Shown in pieces: positions 1 to 10,664 of a stretch of DNA of 64,000 bases. The notes beneath the pieces were generated by a model. That model was not told the origin of the DNA. It worked only from the letters and a program-made list of their open reading frames with translations, and searched no databases. Made by a program: the position numbers and the translations under genes. The stretch is from Spongilla lacustris (Eukaryota > Porifera > Demospongiae > Spongillida > Spongillidae), in contig OX442429.1 of the NCBI GenBank assembly GCA_949361645.1, forward strand, positions 2,235,231 to 2,299,230, read 5' to 3'. Numbering within the stretch: position 1 is the first letter of the stretch; each line of letters starts with the position of its first letter.

Positions 1-540
1 TTGGAGAGACAACACATGTGGGAGAGGATAAGAATGTTTTGACGAACGGTCAGGGATGGTGGAATAATAAATTCATTTATGCTTCAAGAAGTTGGCTGTT
101 TGCATGCACTCCAGCAAATCAAAAATAGAATATTAAAGTATAAGCTGGGCTCAGATGTCTGTGGGCTATATTGCTATTGCCAATACTTCTGACGGTTGTT
201 TGGCAGAGATCCAACAGTGGTGAAGTAGACCCAAAAAGACATGAGGAAGCATTTTAATGAAAGCTTTTGATAAAACTGATTCAGTTTCCTTCAAACTGAT
301 ATATGCAGAGTCTCACACAGGGATGGATATACATGTATAATACTCCAATTATTATACATGAACATCAAGTAAAATATAAGATATTAAATAAGTCAACAAG
401 CTAAACAGAACACTGCAAAAGGAACACTCTTGGATTTGAGTGGACAAAGCACAGGTTGAGCCTGCTGTAAATGTGATTAAGAGGTTTGGATACAGTGGAG
501 TTAGCCTGAACTGAGAGGCAAGATGCAAGTTTTGTGAAGG
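1..540. other. No gene seen
   Basis: AT-rich sequence with no coding region I can support. It may hold the decayed 5' part of the retroelement that becomes readable from about 540. Confidence 0.4.
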
Positions 541-2806
541 TGCTTGCTGCAAATTCACCCCAGGCCCTCAACAACCAGGGGTACTGCTCCAACCAAGCCT
601 GTCACAGATGTTAGAATTTTCAAGAAGCTTGCACTGGTCTGTGGCAGCTGCTGCTAAACCATCATTATGTCCTGCTTTGGAAACAATGTCAAAAGCAGCC
701 TGTTGGCCATTGTGAGTAATAATATAGATGCAGCAAAAGTACCTTTGCAGACCCCCATTTTGCACTCACTCGGGGCAGTTGTCAATCTTCTGGCTGCAGG
801 TAAGGCACCTATTGAAATCACTGCTTATTTGGCAGGAGGCAACCTTACAGCTTTGAATAAGTCCAAACCAGGGTGCCCTTTTGATGTCCGGGCCCATAGT
901 AGTGGGAGAGGCACTGCGCCGGTTAGTTGGTAAATGTCTCTGTGCTTCAGTCAAGGTAAATGCTCAGCAGTTTTTTAAACCTTTTCAGTATGGAGTAGCA
1001 TGCCCCTTTGGTGCAGAAAAAATAGTTCATGGATTAAGAGACTGTGTTGAGCAACATTGGTTGGAGGATGACTTCGTTGTTTTAAAGATGGATCTGAAAA
1101 ATGCATTTAATATGGTCTCTTGCCTAGCAGTCTTAACTGAGTGTGCTGTGCACTTCCCAGAGCTGCTCCCTTGGGCTAACTGGTGTTATGGCCATCACCC
1201 ATTCCTCTGGCATCCCTTGGGCTGCCTTATGTCAGAGCTTGGCGTTCAGCTGGGTGATCCCCTAGGCCCATTGTTGTTCTCTTTGGTTTTGAACATCTGG
1301 TGTCAGCAATTTCAACCAGAGACGATTGTGCTGGTCTCAATTTCCATGCATGGTACATGGATGATGGTGCTCTTGCAGGTCCAAGGTCTTCTATGATGAA
1401 TGTCTTGGCTTTGCTCCAAGAGTTGGCCCACCACTCGGCCTCCATGTCAACATTTGTAAGTGTGAGGTGTTTAGACAAAGCTCACTAGACATTTTCCCAG
1501 CTGGCATTAAAAAGTCTAACAATCCAAACATTGAAATCTTGGGTTCTCCCATCAGAGATGCTGACTTCTGCCACCAGTTTATCAGCCGCAAACGGTCTGA
1601 AGCCCAAAGCCTCCTGTCAAAGCTAGCGGATGTTGGCTTGGTGGATCCACAGGTTGCACTAACCCTGCTCCGTATGTGTGGTGGTTTCTGCCGGCTTGTC
1701 CATCTTACACGTACCACACCTCCATCATTATCTGGTGCAGCCCTCCAGTTGTATGACCAAGATGTTCGTAGGTGCTTCTCCTCCTGCTCTGCTGTGGACA
1801 CTTCAGATGCAATGCTAGGCCTTAGTAAGGGAGGATTGGGTCTTTGCTCACTATACCAACATGCACCTGCAGCATATATAGCCTCCATTTGCTCAGTGGT
1901 TTGGTTCAGAGATAAATCTTCACCTCTGTTCTGCAGTTGCAGATTTCAATTCTGCTGTTCCTCCCGATAGGGCACTGGACATTCACTCCCTTATCTCAGC
2001 ATCTTCAGTCTCCCAAAAAGACCGATCTAGCACATTGGACACTTGCATGTTCAATGAGCTGCTGAAAACCTCCTCCATGGCTGACAGAGCACGATTGCTT
2101 TCAGTTTCCGCACCACATGCATCCTCCTGGCTGTCTGTCCTACCATCACAGGGGCTGGGTCTACATCTTGATGCACCGGTCCATCCAGTTGCCGTAAAGT
2201 GGTGGCTTGATATGGACACATCCCAGGGATCCCAGTGTGCTCTTTGCCCTGACAAGGCCCTTGACTCCCTTTGCCATCACTTGTAAGCGTGGGGGTGATG
2301 TTGTGGCAAGACACAACACCCTTCGTGATGTTCTGGCTGAAACATGTCACCAGGCCCATCTTAGCATCCAAGTGGAAGCTGGCAATGACCTCACAGCCGA
2401 TCATAGCCACACCCATCCTGCTGACTTTCTGTTGACTAACTGGGCAACAGGCAAGACAGCTGCCTTTGACATCTCTGTAACCTCTCCGCTTAACACACAT
2501 ACCCTTATGGAAGTGGGAGTGTCTGTAGGATCAGCTGCCCTAGCCACTGAAGGCAGAAAGCACAAGGCCAATGATCCAAAATGCAAAGAACTCGGCTGGT
2601 TATGTGTTCCCCTGGTAGCTGAGACATATGGTGCATGGGGAAATGAAGCTATTGAAGCCTTCTCTCAGCTGGCATCACGGCTTGCCACTCTAACATGCAG
2701 GCCCAAGTCGACCGTCCTTGGAGACTTCTATGGCAGGCTCAATCTCCATCTAGTGAGGGCCAAAGCCACTGTGCATGCCATACTCACCAGATGTGTTTTG
2801 CATTAA
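541..2806 (+). pseudogene. RLE-type non-LTR retrotransposon, RT to C-terminal endonuclease, frameshifted
   Basis: Remnant of a reverse transcriptase that would copy element RNA at a nicked genomic site. The reading is spread over several frames: an N-terminal RT part at about 590-960, the finger and palm at 881-1396 with KMDLKNAFN and LGDPLGPLLFSLVL, the catalytic YMDD box in another frame (WYMDDGALAG, about 1340-1370), the thumb at 1467-1970, then a C-terminal module at 2035-2806. That module has a CxxC...HH zinc-knuckle motif (CALCP, about 2240-2285) and a PADFLL...AAFDISV block resembling the PD-(D/E)XK restriction-like endonuclease of R2/NeSL-type elements. At least four frame changes or stops make it inactive. 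A more intact relative of the tail lies at 25.2-26.3 kb. The RT call is firm; the clade is inferred from the CCHC plus endonuclease order. Confidence 0.85.
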
Positions 2807-3329
2807 CTATAGGCAGTTTATGATAGTGTATCGTTATTCATATATGTATTATTGTAATTATTATTATTAATGAAGAATTTAAAAAAATATTTCAGTTACT
2901 GTTTTATTATAAAGAAAAATAACATCAATGATGTAATGCAGAAGAATATTTGCAATGGAATTGTATACAATATCATGTAACAAATGATGTGGTCAAACAT
3001 GTCTCTTTACAGAATTTGAGGTATGATTTGTCATGAAAAAGTTAGGTATACATTATGTTCCTTCAGTTCAGCTCTGTTCTTTGTTATACTAAGTTTCTCT
3101 GCAATGCTTATTATCACTGACTGGTTTGCGTTGTGATTGTGCTATTACAAAGTCAAATCACTACATACTGAATAAAATGACTGGCCCATGTCACAATTAT
3201 ATCATCAAAATCATCAATTCAATTATTAAACTATTTATTGCAAGTGCATACTTTATTACTTATCAGTGTGAATACTATAATAACTCTTGTAGCATTGCAC
3301 CAAAACAACAAATCATTAACTTCCACTCT
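2807..3329. other. AT-rich spacer
   Basis: Follows the retroelement; it includes an ATT-rich stretch at about 2850-2870 that could be the 3' tail of the element. No other feature is recognised. Confidence 0.4.
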
Positions 3330-3565
3330 TAGTGGTCTTAGATGATTTCTTTTTCATATCACCCTTTATACTGCCCACTGGAGCATACACCAAGGTGTAG
3401 TCACTCCCATAATCATTGCTACAGATATCAGATTCTGTTCTATTATCATAATTGTAGAGTCTTCTTTTTTCAAAGCTATTCTATACGAGCCACAAAAGCC
3501 CCAATTATTCCAAAAACAACCAAGTACTCAATGATGGCTAGTGATAGGTACGACAAGATCCGAAG

Positions 3566-4342
3566 TCATTGTGAAGCAATTCCATCTACCACAAGTAGCT
3601 TGATAAACATCGAAAATGCAAATCCATTAAACGCAAGGAACAGAATGCCAGCAACCTCTGCTATAGCTTTAGGGAACTCCAGGGACACCTCATAACATGA
3701 TGAACTATGTTTATCTTCAATTGAAAGGCAGCTACAATATTGGCTGATGTAAGTGCCATTTTCATAGAAGCAATTAAGCTCATCATTACAGCCAAACTTC
3801 TCTTCTAGTATAAATACGTCCCAAAAAACAACAAGTGCTAGAGAAGTAATGTTTGCTATGTACCAGCTCAGTATAGTCACGGCCCATTTGCTACGAAGAA
3901 TTTCATCTGTGTCAATGATTGTACTGTGACTTATTCTCATTTCAGCACTGTCATTCAGTTTTCCTGTGGCACATACTCTACCTTCATGTATATGTACTTC
4001 ATCCATTTCAAGATGTTCTCCATTTAAATACTCAACATTGATTACTTCTTTTTTATTTTCAAGATCCTGAATTCCTTCCCTGTGATGTAACATATTGAAG
4101 AAGGTCTCCAACATGTAAGCAATCATCTTTCTGTCAGCTTCTCTAAACTTCTTTGCAAAGCTCCATTCCTTCTTCCACAATAACAGTCTCAGTAGTGTAA
4201 TGAAAATGGTTATTTGGTAGCAAACTGCAATAATAATATATATTGGTGTCAAGAGAAGATCTAGGTATGTCTTTTGTTCAGATTTATCTTCATTAGGTAA
4301 GTATTCACTGCACCACAGCGCTTCATTAGTATCAGTCTCCAT
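3566..4342 (-). CDS. Single-exon multi-pass membrane protein, unknown family, probably C-terminally broken
   Basis: The family is not recognised. The 258-codon frame starts at the only early ATG (4342). It shows a hydrophobic helix at residues about 30-55, a charged cytoplasmic-type stretch (about 56-150), a second helix (about 155-180), a Cys-rich loop with an NGT glycosylation sequon (about 185-215), and a third helix (about 225-252). The frame ends at an in-frame TGA (3566-3568). Directly after that stop the same frame continues for about 29 codons as a further hydrophobic helix (reads LRILSYLSLAIIEYLVVFG). Then, one frame away, comes a polar Lys/Ser-rich tail ending at about 3330. The original protein was therefore probably near 340 residues with four helices and was cut by a nonsense change plus a frameshift. 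No introns are visible, so a retrocopy is possible. It could also still be made as a 258-residue protein. Confidence 0.6.
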   Translation of the reverse strand: METDTNEALWCSEYLPNEDKSEQKTYLDLLLTPIYIIIAVCYQITIFITLLRLLLWKKEWSFAKKFREADRKMIAYMLETFFNMLHHREGIQDLENKKEVINVEYLNGEHLEMDEVHIHEGRVCATGKLNDSAEMRISHSTIIDTDEILRSKWAVTILSWYIANITSLALVVFWDVFILEEKFGCNDELNCFYENGTYISQYCSCLSIEDKHSSSCYEVSLEFPKAIAEVAGILFLAFNGFAFSMFIKLLVVDGIASQ

Positions 4343-4344
4343 TT

Positions 4345-5246
4345 CCTAAATGTAATTAAGTATAAGACTGTGCTACATACTTATATATTTATGACACATT
4401 ACCCGTAGTCAATGCTTTTTTTACCCCCCGAAACTACGCATGCAGTGCAATTAAATAAGCGATTACACTCAGCCTTTATAGTTCGATGCGCTGATTATAG
4501 GTTCCAAACGTTCGTACCGTAGTACTAAATTCACAGATAAAATTAATTCGTTAGAAAATAGTCTAATATCTATGCACCCAAAAGCGTTAAACAACACATG
4601 TGCATAACAATCATAATGATATCATTTTTGGCCCTGATGGGGGGGGGGGGTTTCCCTGAACCCCCGACCATATCCACCACTGGTGTACCCTTCCGCGGCA
4701 GTTAGGGGACAGTTGCGTATGTATTGATTGAAAATGCGCACACAGGACGGGATTTGGGGAGCCTCCTCCGCAACTGTTGACTGTTGTGCGGCAGAATTTT
4801 AAATCGGCTTACCAATATTGACGCTGCACAAGCACTGCACTTGATGAGGCTAAGCTTTCGAGCTTGATTGTACTATGCAATAATTAATGCTCACGTGCGA
4901 ATGCATTTATATAGCGTCAATATGAAAGCCTTTGAAGGGGCTTCCTCACTTGCACTAGAGTGGAACCACGTATAAATGACCCAGTAATGGCACCGTGTTT
5001 CTATGCAACCTATGCTTTTTATATATTATTATTTACATGCATAGCTTTGTAGTGACATAAAGGGGATAATAAGAGACTTTATTTGAAAAAAAATTTTATT
5101 TGATTTTTTATTTTGCATTTTTTCAAGTTTATAATTGAAATTACAACACAACATTATATCAGAGGCTCGGTAGGTGAGTTTTACTTTTACAGCCCGGCAT
5201 AGTATTGATGTCACTGATGTTGTTGGAGTATGATCTGGTAGTGTAG

Positions 5247-5284
<38 letters not shown>

Positions 5285-6243
5285 CTGCTGATGTGCAGAT
5301 CCCTGTTGTTTGAACAATGGGCTTGCCAATAACCTTTGCCTAGTACCTAGAACGTAGCTCTCATCCGGGTCCTCTACTGTCACTCTTTTGCTTTTCGAAT
5401 GTTCTACTGGGTTGTAGGTCAGATGGAAGTACCACTTTCACCTGTCACTACGGAAACGGATCGTCTCATCCCCACTTTTAATGGATGTGTAAGGAATCTG
5501 TCCTGATAAGAGCTTTTCCCACTCTCTCTCGTGCACTAGTTTAGGTTACTTTCCACCAAGGCTTGCCATAGAGTAGGGTTGAGCCAAAACGCAGCGCGCT
5601 CACGATGGAATGTATATTTAATGCCCGTTAAAGGAGTTAATTTTTAATAACTGTACAATAAACTCAAAAAGATGGCAGCTCTCTAGGCTATTGTCGTTTT
5701 TGAATTATTTTGAACAAACGGTAAGTGGTGCATTGCTATTTAAAGTATGTATAGGTATAGGAATCACTGAAGTTTGATCGAACCACACAGCGAGACCCAT
5801 TACTATATCCTAGAATGTGCAGTGAACGCGTGAGCGTGGTCGAGTAAAGTTGGGTCATGTGGAATTAAAACAACTGAAGGTTTGTACGGACCAAAAACAC
5901 CCTAGTGATTTAGTTTGGGTCTCCCGCTACTTAAAAATGTGTTTGTATTCATTGCACCACTTAAAATGGCCGAGATATTTTTCAAACCACACCAGAATTC
6001 CTTATACGAAGTTCCACTCTAGACGTTCTCAAACCGCATTGATTGAACCGCATTGATTTATTTCAAACCGGTTAAATCAACTTTGGCCGCGTCCGCATAC
6101 ATGTAACTTACGTTAATCAGTAGCAGATCTAGAAAGGCGTACATTTATACATGTAGTTATGTGACGGGTACTAAAGCAGCATCATGTCCCCTTTAGCGGG
6201 CTTTAGGCCTTTACAGCGAACTGGCCGTATAATTCAATTCATA
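4345..6243. other. Intergenic, no gene recognised
   Basis: Holds short homopolymer runs (ten G near 4640 and the long G run at 5248-5284) and AT-rich sequence. The small open frames here, including a proline run opposite the G tract, look like composition artefacts. Confidence 0.5.
5248..5284 (+). repeat. Poly-G tract, about 37 G
   Basis: An uninterrupted run of G read directly from the sequence. Such a run can form G-quadruplexes, and its exact length is prone to sequencing error. Confidence 0.9.
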
Positions 6244-6245
6244 TA

Positions 6246-8700
6246 CCGGGTGTCCACGAAAGAACGCAATGCTTTTGAACGGGAATAACTTTTGATAGGA
6301 GTATGAAAAAAATCTATTATTTAGAAACTAACAACTTGAGGTTAGGCAAATGTGTTTACATCATTTTATTTCAAGTTATTAACGATGCTTAATTAACTTT
6401 AATAAACACAACAAATTAACAACTTTAAAAGTGAAACCATGTTTAGACACATGTTTCGAAGCCAAAATCAAAATGATCATATTTTTATCACCTTTTAAAC
6501 TGAAAGTAAGAGGCAACAACTATTTCACCACGGTTACGCATGCGCACTCGTTACACTTCATTGCATACGCTCGTCCCGTTCCGAGACTAGTGACGCAACC
6601 ATTAAAGCACCATATTAGCTCCACCCCTCAACTTGCATATTATCACGTGCCACTGAGCCCCACCCCCTCGAATTGCTTAATTTTTAATTGTTTTTTAAAT
6701 TTAGCATCCTTGTGAAATCATATATACTGCCGTACCTGCGGCTGCTTATCTCTCGCTTTTAGAAATGAACTAGCCGTATTACTATCTCTTCGTAAAAGAA
6801 AACATACACCCGCCGTAGGTCATTCATACGGGCGGTGCGCACCAATTAGCGTTCTTGCTACGTGTTGTGGACGAGATCGAAATTGTCATTCGCCTTACGT
6901 TATACAAAACCACACTGGAGAATGTCTTCGATGCAAATGGTTGGTGAGTTAAAGGCTGCACGAACGACTGGGTGCCTATTGGCATACAATGTACGCACGG
7001 CCTACGGGTACACGCACACATTGGTGCAGTCCATGCATCAAGCAAACTATACATCCTTTCAGCTAGCTCTAACTGGTATATGCCCGTAACACTAGAGAAG
7101 CCGCGTGTACACTGCCTACAGCACCTACTAATATTGAAGCCTAAGGCTTAATTCTTAGTGTGCTGTTTAGTTACCGATGTGTGTGTGTGTGAAAAAAAGT
7201 GCCGAACTGTTTGAGCATTCTTTTCAACAGTATTCAATGTCATAGGAACTGTAGATATGGCTCTCAACTGGTGTGTATGTGTATTTGTGAGTCATGGTGA
7301 CTTCTGTTCAAATCTGTTATGTGTGCTAAGACCAAGTCTAATCAGTTTTAAAACCAACGTTGTTCATTAAGAATGAGAGTGAGCTAGCAGTTTCACCGAC
7401 ATCACTTTAGCGCTTACAACTGGGAATGACTTGTAAAATAATACCACCTAATTCTCAGATCTAAATGTAATGTTGAGATGATCTTCAAGTGTCAGTGAAT
7501 TCTGACTTGGTTGTTTCATGCAAATTTATACTGTTTGTAAAAATATATATTTGGTGTTGTAGGTGGGTGTACTGTTGAGTAGCTTTGATAAACATTCACA
7601 TGCTTCCTGTTAGAGCTTACTATTTTAATACAATTCATTTGCGTGTTTCAAAAGTATTATTCTCATGCAATGAAAGCAATCTGCTTAGATGCCTGTTTGT
7701 CACTAAAGAGCATGTAACTTTGTCATGGAAGGATGAGCCAACAACTTCACTCACAAAATATAGCTGTTAAAAACCCATGTTTGGTACTTTTGTTACTTTC
7801 TACTGTGTGGTTGTCCAATCCAAAATACTCACCCAGTGAGGTTACCCTACCCATCACCTACATACTGATGCAACACTGGAAAATACCTAGTAACCTGATT
7901 AAATCGTCAGGCTTCCAAATATGTTTTACCCGTCACATTCTCGCAGCAACAGGGCAATACTTTTTAAATTCACACCAGCTAGTTACCTCTCTTCCAGCAG
8001 TTGTTTGAACAAATACAATATTTATCCTTCAGTGATACTCAAGGCTTTTGAAACAACACACATGTATCACATACCAACAACCTAAATATGTCATTGATCC
8101 TAATCCCATTCTGACACTCTTACTAGTGCCTTAAAAGAACAAACCCACTTCATACATGCATGCATGCAGCTATGCAAATTTACATGCCATATTTCTCAAA
8201 ACACCTACCATATTGTCACACCCCACCCTGTTATCAAATAATTTCTGAATAACCATAACATTACATCCTAACACACGTACACACACGCACACACACACAT
8301 GCAAACTAAAACACACACAAATACACAACATACAAAAACACACAAGCACCCTCACATTACACACAACACACACAAATGCACACACATAGACATACACACA
8401 TAAACACACACACATACACACACACAAAGAATGGATATTCCGAAAACTGAAGGCTTTCGAACCAACACACACATCACATACCAATAACCTAAATGTAATA
8501 CTTTGCAATAGTCTGTTATAATCGCATTACTGACTTAAACGAACCCACTTGATAGATGCATGTGTGCATGCATGCAGCTACGCATATTCACATGCCATAT
8601 TAATCATCTCAAAACATGTACCATATTGTCACACCCCACCCAGAGATCTTAATTATTAAAAATAATTATTGAATAACCATAATATTACATCCTTACACAC
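6246..8700 (+). repeat. Left inverted arm of the foldback element
   Basis: Matches the complement of 13130-15528 almost throughout: for example 6431-6715 mirrors 15108-15377 and 6862-7089 mirrors 14717-14944. The inner end is blurred by CA-rich tandem units, so the inner boundary is approximate. Open frames seen in the arm occur in both copies but have no recognisable domain. Confidence 0.85.
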
Positions 8701-9250
8701 ACATGCACACGCACAAACACAAAAACAAAAAACACATAAAAAATACACACATCCACATTACACACAAACACACATGCACCCACACATCAAATTAAACACA
8801 CACACACACGCATACACAAATACAAACACAAACACTACAAACACACACACAAACACACATGCAAACACACACACACAAACAATGGATACTCCAAAAACTC
8901 AAGGCTTTCGAACAACCTAAATGTAATATTTTGCCATAGTTTGAATGTAATTGATTATAATCCTATTCCTGACTTTAACATACACTCTTACTAGTGTCTG
9001 ATGCAGTGTCTTAAAAGAACAAACTCACTTGATACATGCATGCATGCAGCTACGCGATAGCTTATCATCTCTACCACATTGTAACACCCATGCAGAAATA
9101 AATAAAAATTATTCTGAATAACCTTAAAACATTACATCCTTACACACACATACACACACATACAAACACACACAAAAACACACACACAAACACACACACA
9201 AAAACACACACACAAACACACACACAAAAAGACACACACAAACACACACA
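8040..9250 (+). repeat. Three tandem CA-rich units inside the left arm and centre
   Basis: A unit of roughly 400-450 bp recurs at about 8040, 8440 and 8900. Each begins near CTCAAGGCTTTCGAA, runs through TACCATATTGTCACACCCC or a degenerate version of it, then CATTACATCCT, and ends in a long CA-rich stretch. Only two units are seen in the right arm (13.13-13.75 kb), so the arms differ in unit number. Open frames here are microsatellite artefacts. Confidence 0.75.
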
Positions 9251-9441
9251 AATTCAAAATCGCTGTATTTCTTAGCCATCCATTGTATTTTAATTTCACT
9301 TAACATAATAATCAAGGTGTTTATCAGAATTTTTCTAGCAGTATGATACAGCACTACTGTGTGCATTCAACCACACTGAGAAGTATAATAACATTATGAG
9401 ATGAAACAGGTACATGTACAATGTTATCGAGGTTAGTAATG

Positions 9442-10519
9442 TCAATTATGTCGTGATCCTAACTGCAGCCCATCAATTGAGAGCAGTAACCCTGCCTTTC
9501 TCACTACCCCCAGTGTCGCACTGTGGACCATAGTGGCTGGAATGGCCTGCATCTCATCAATTATAGCCTGTCTTAGCTCGTATTTGCATACACTTTGTTT
9601 TTCAGGTAGCTCCATAGCCAGAAGTCCAATGGAGATAGATCAGGACTTCGTGCTGGCCATGGTATGGGTCCCCCTCTGCCCATCCATCTGTCCTCCAGCT
9701 TTCCATCCAACCAGGCTCTAACACGGGTTTCATAATGAGCTGAGGCTCCATCATGCTGGAAAACAACAAATTCTTCCTCTTCCCCCCCGGCATGATAGCT
9801 TGCAGGGCTGGCCATACCCTCTGCTGTAGTAGCTGAAGGTACACTTGCCCTGTGACACTTCCATTGATGAAGAAGGGGCCAATGATATGGTCTTTGATCA
9901 GCCCAGCCCAGACCATCACACCAGCCTTCTTCTGATTGCTGCATTCCATAAAAGCATGTGGGTTCTGGACTGACGATATGACAGCATTATGCCTGTTAAC
10001 ATGTCCATCCAAGTGGAAGATTGCTTCATCCGTCCACAGGACGTAGTCAGGGTAGGTGAAGTCCCTCTCAGCTGCTTCAAGGTAATCGTCTGCCCACTTG
10101 ACTCTCTTGTCAATGTCACCTGGCAATAGAGCCTGTACTAGAGGCCGCCTATAGGCCTTCATCTTCAGGGTCTTCCTAAGCATCTTCTGTACACTTGATC
10201 GTCTCAATCCTGTCCCTAGATGGAGTCTTCTTACGCTCATAGTTGGGGTCTGTCGCATTTTCTGAGCAATGATGCCAACGTTCCTTGGCACCTGAACAGT
10301 TTTCTTTCTTCCACAGTTTGTTTTCAGCCTATCCTGCACTGTGCCATGCTCCACAAATTTGGACACCACCCTCAGAACTGTGCTACTGCATAGTGTCCTG
10401 TAATTAGGGTACTCCCTCCGGAACAAGCTTACAGTAAGATAGGCATTCTTTCCATTAGAAAAGTACAGCCTCACAATGGCAACTCTTTGTTCAATTGACA
10501 GTCTTGGTACTCGTGGCAT
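9442..10519 (-). pseudogene. DD41D mariner-type transposase, two frameshifts
   Basis: The enzyme would cut and paste the element at TA sites. The start is the ATG at 10519 (MPRVPRLSIEQR). The N-terminal helix-turn-helix region covers residues about 8-60 (REYPNYR...STVLRVVSKF) and a second helical region about 75-120. The first catalytic Asp is in VLWTDEAIF (residue about 164). After about 9770 the frame changes; the second Asp is in VFQHDGASAHY and the third in WPARSPDLSPLDFWLW, with 41 residues between them, the DD41D spacing. Near 9573 a second frameshift occurs, after which LRQAIIDEMQAIP and the C-terminus continue to a TGA at 9442-9444. All three catalytic acids survive, but two frame breaks make the copy non-functional. 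Confidence 0.88.
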
Positions 10520-10545
10520 TTTCAAGCATAGTGGAAATGTATACC

Positions 10546-10661
10546 CCCTTATTTATACTTTTTAGGTACATTTTGATTGGATAACAATCCCTGCACTTGC
10601 ATTGGACAACTATCCCTGCTTCACTATTGGTTAACTACTTCTATCCATGCATTTTCATTGG
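10546..10661 (-). promoter_or_regulatory. TATA box and four CCAAT boxes of the mariner transposase
   Basis: On the minus strand a TATAAATA box (about 10549-10556) lies about 30-40 bases upstream of the transposase ATG. Four CCAAT sequences follow at about 10576-10580, 10601-10605, 10626-10630 and 10657-10661, roughly every 25-30 bases. The arrangement is a textbook pol II proximal promoter; its function is inferred. Confidence 0.6.
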
Positions 10662-10664
10662 TTA

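Noticed and set aside
3566..3568. Selenocysteine TGA in the membrane protein
   Set aside because: A later frameshift in the same gene makes simple decay more likely, and no downstream SECIS structure was recognised.
5159..5383. Proline-rich open frame
   Set aside because: Produced by the poly-G tract on the opposite strand.
6862..7089. Open frames mirrored at 14717-14944, and 6431-6715 mirrored at 15108-15377
   Set aside because: Present twice only because the arms are inverted copies; no domain, no start context, no splice pattern.
8170..9366. Open frames of CVCVCV or THTHTH residues
   Set aside because: They are translations of CA/GT repeats in the foldback arm, with no coding signal.
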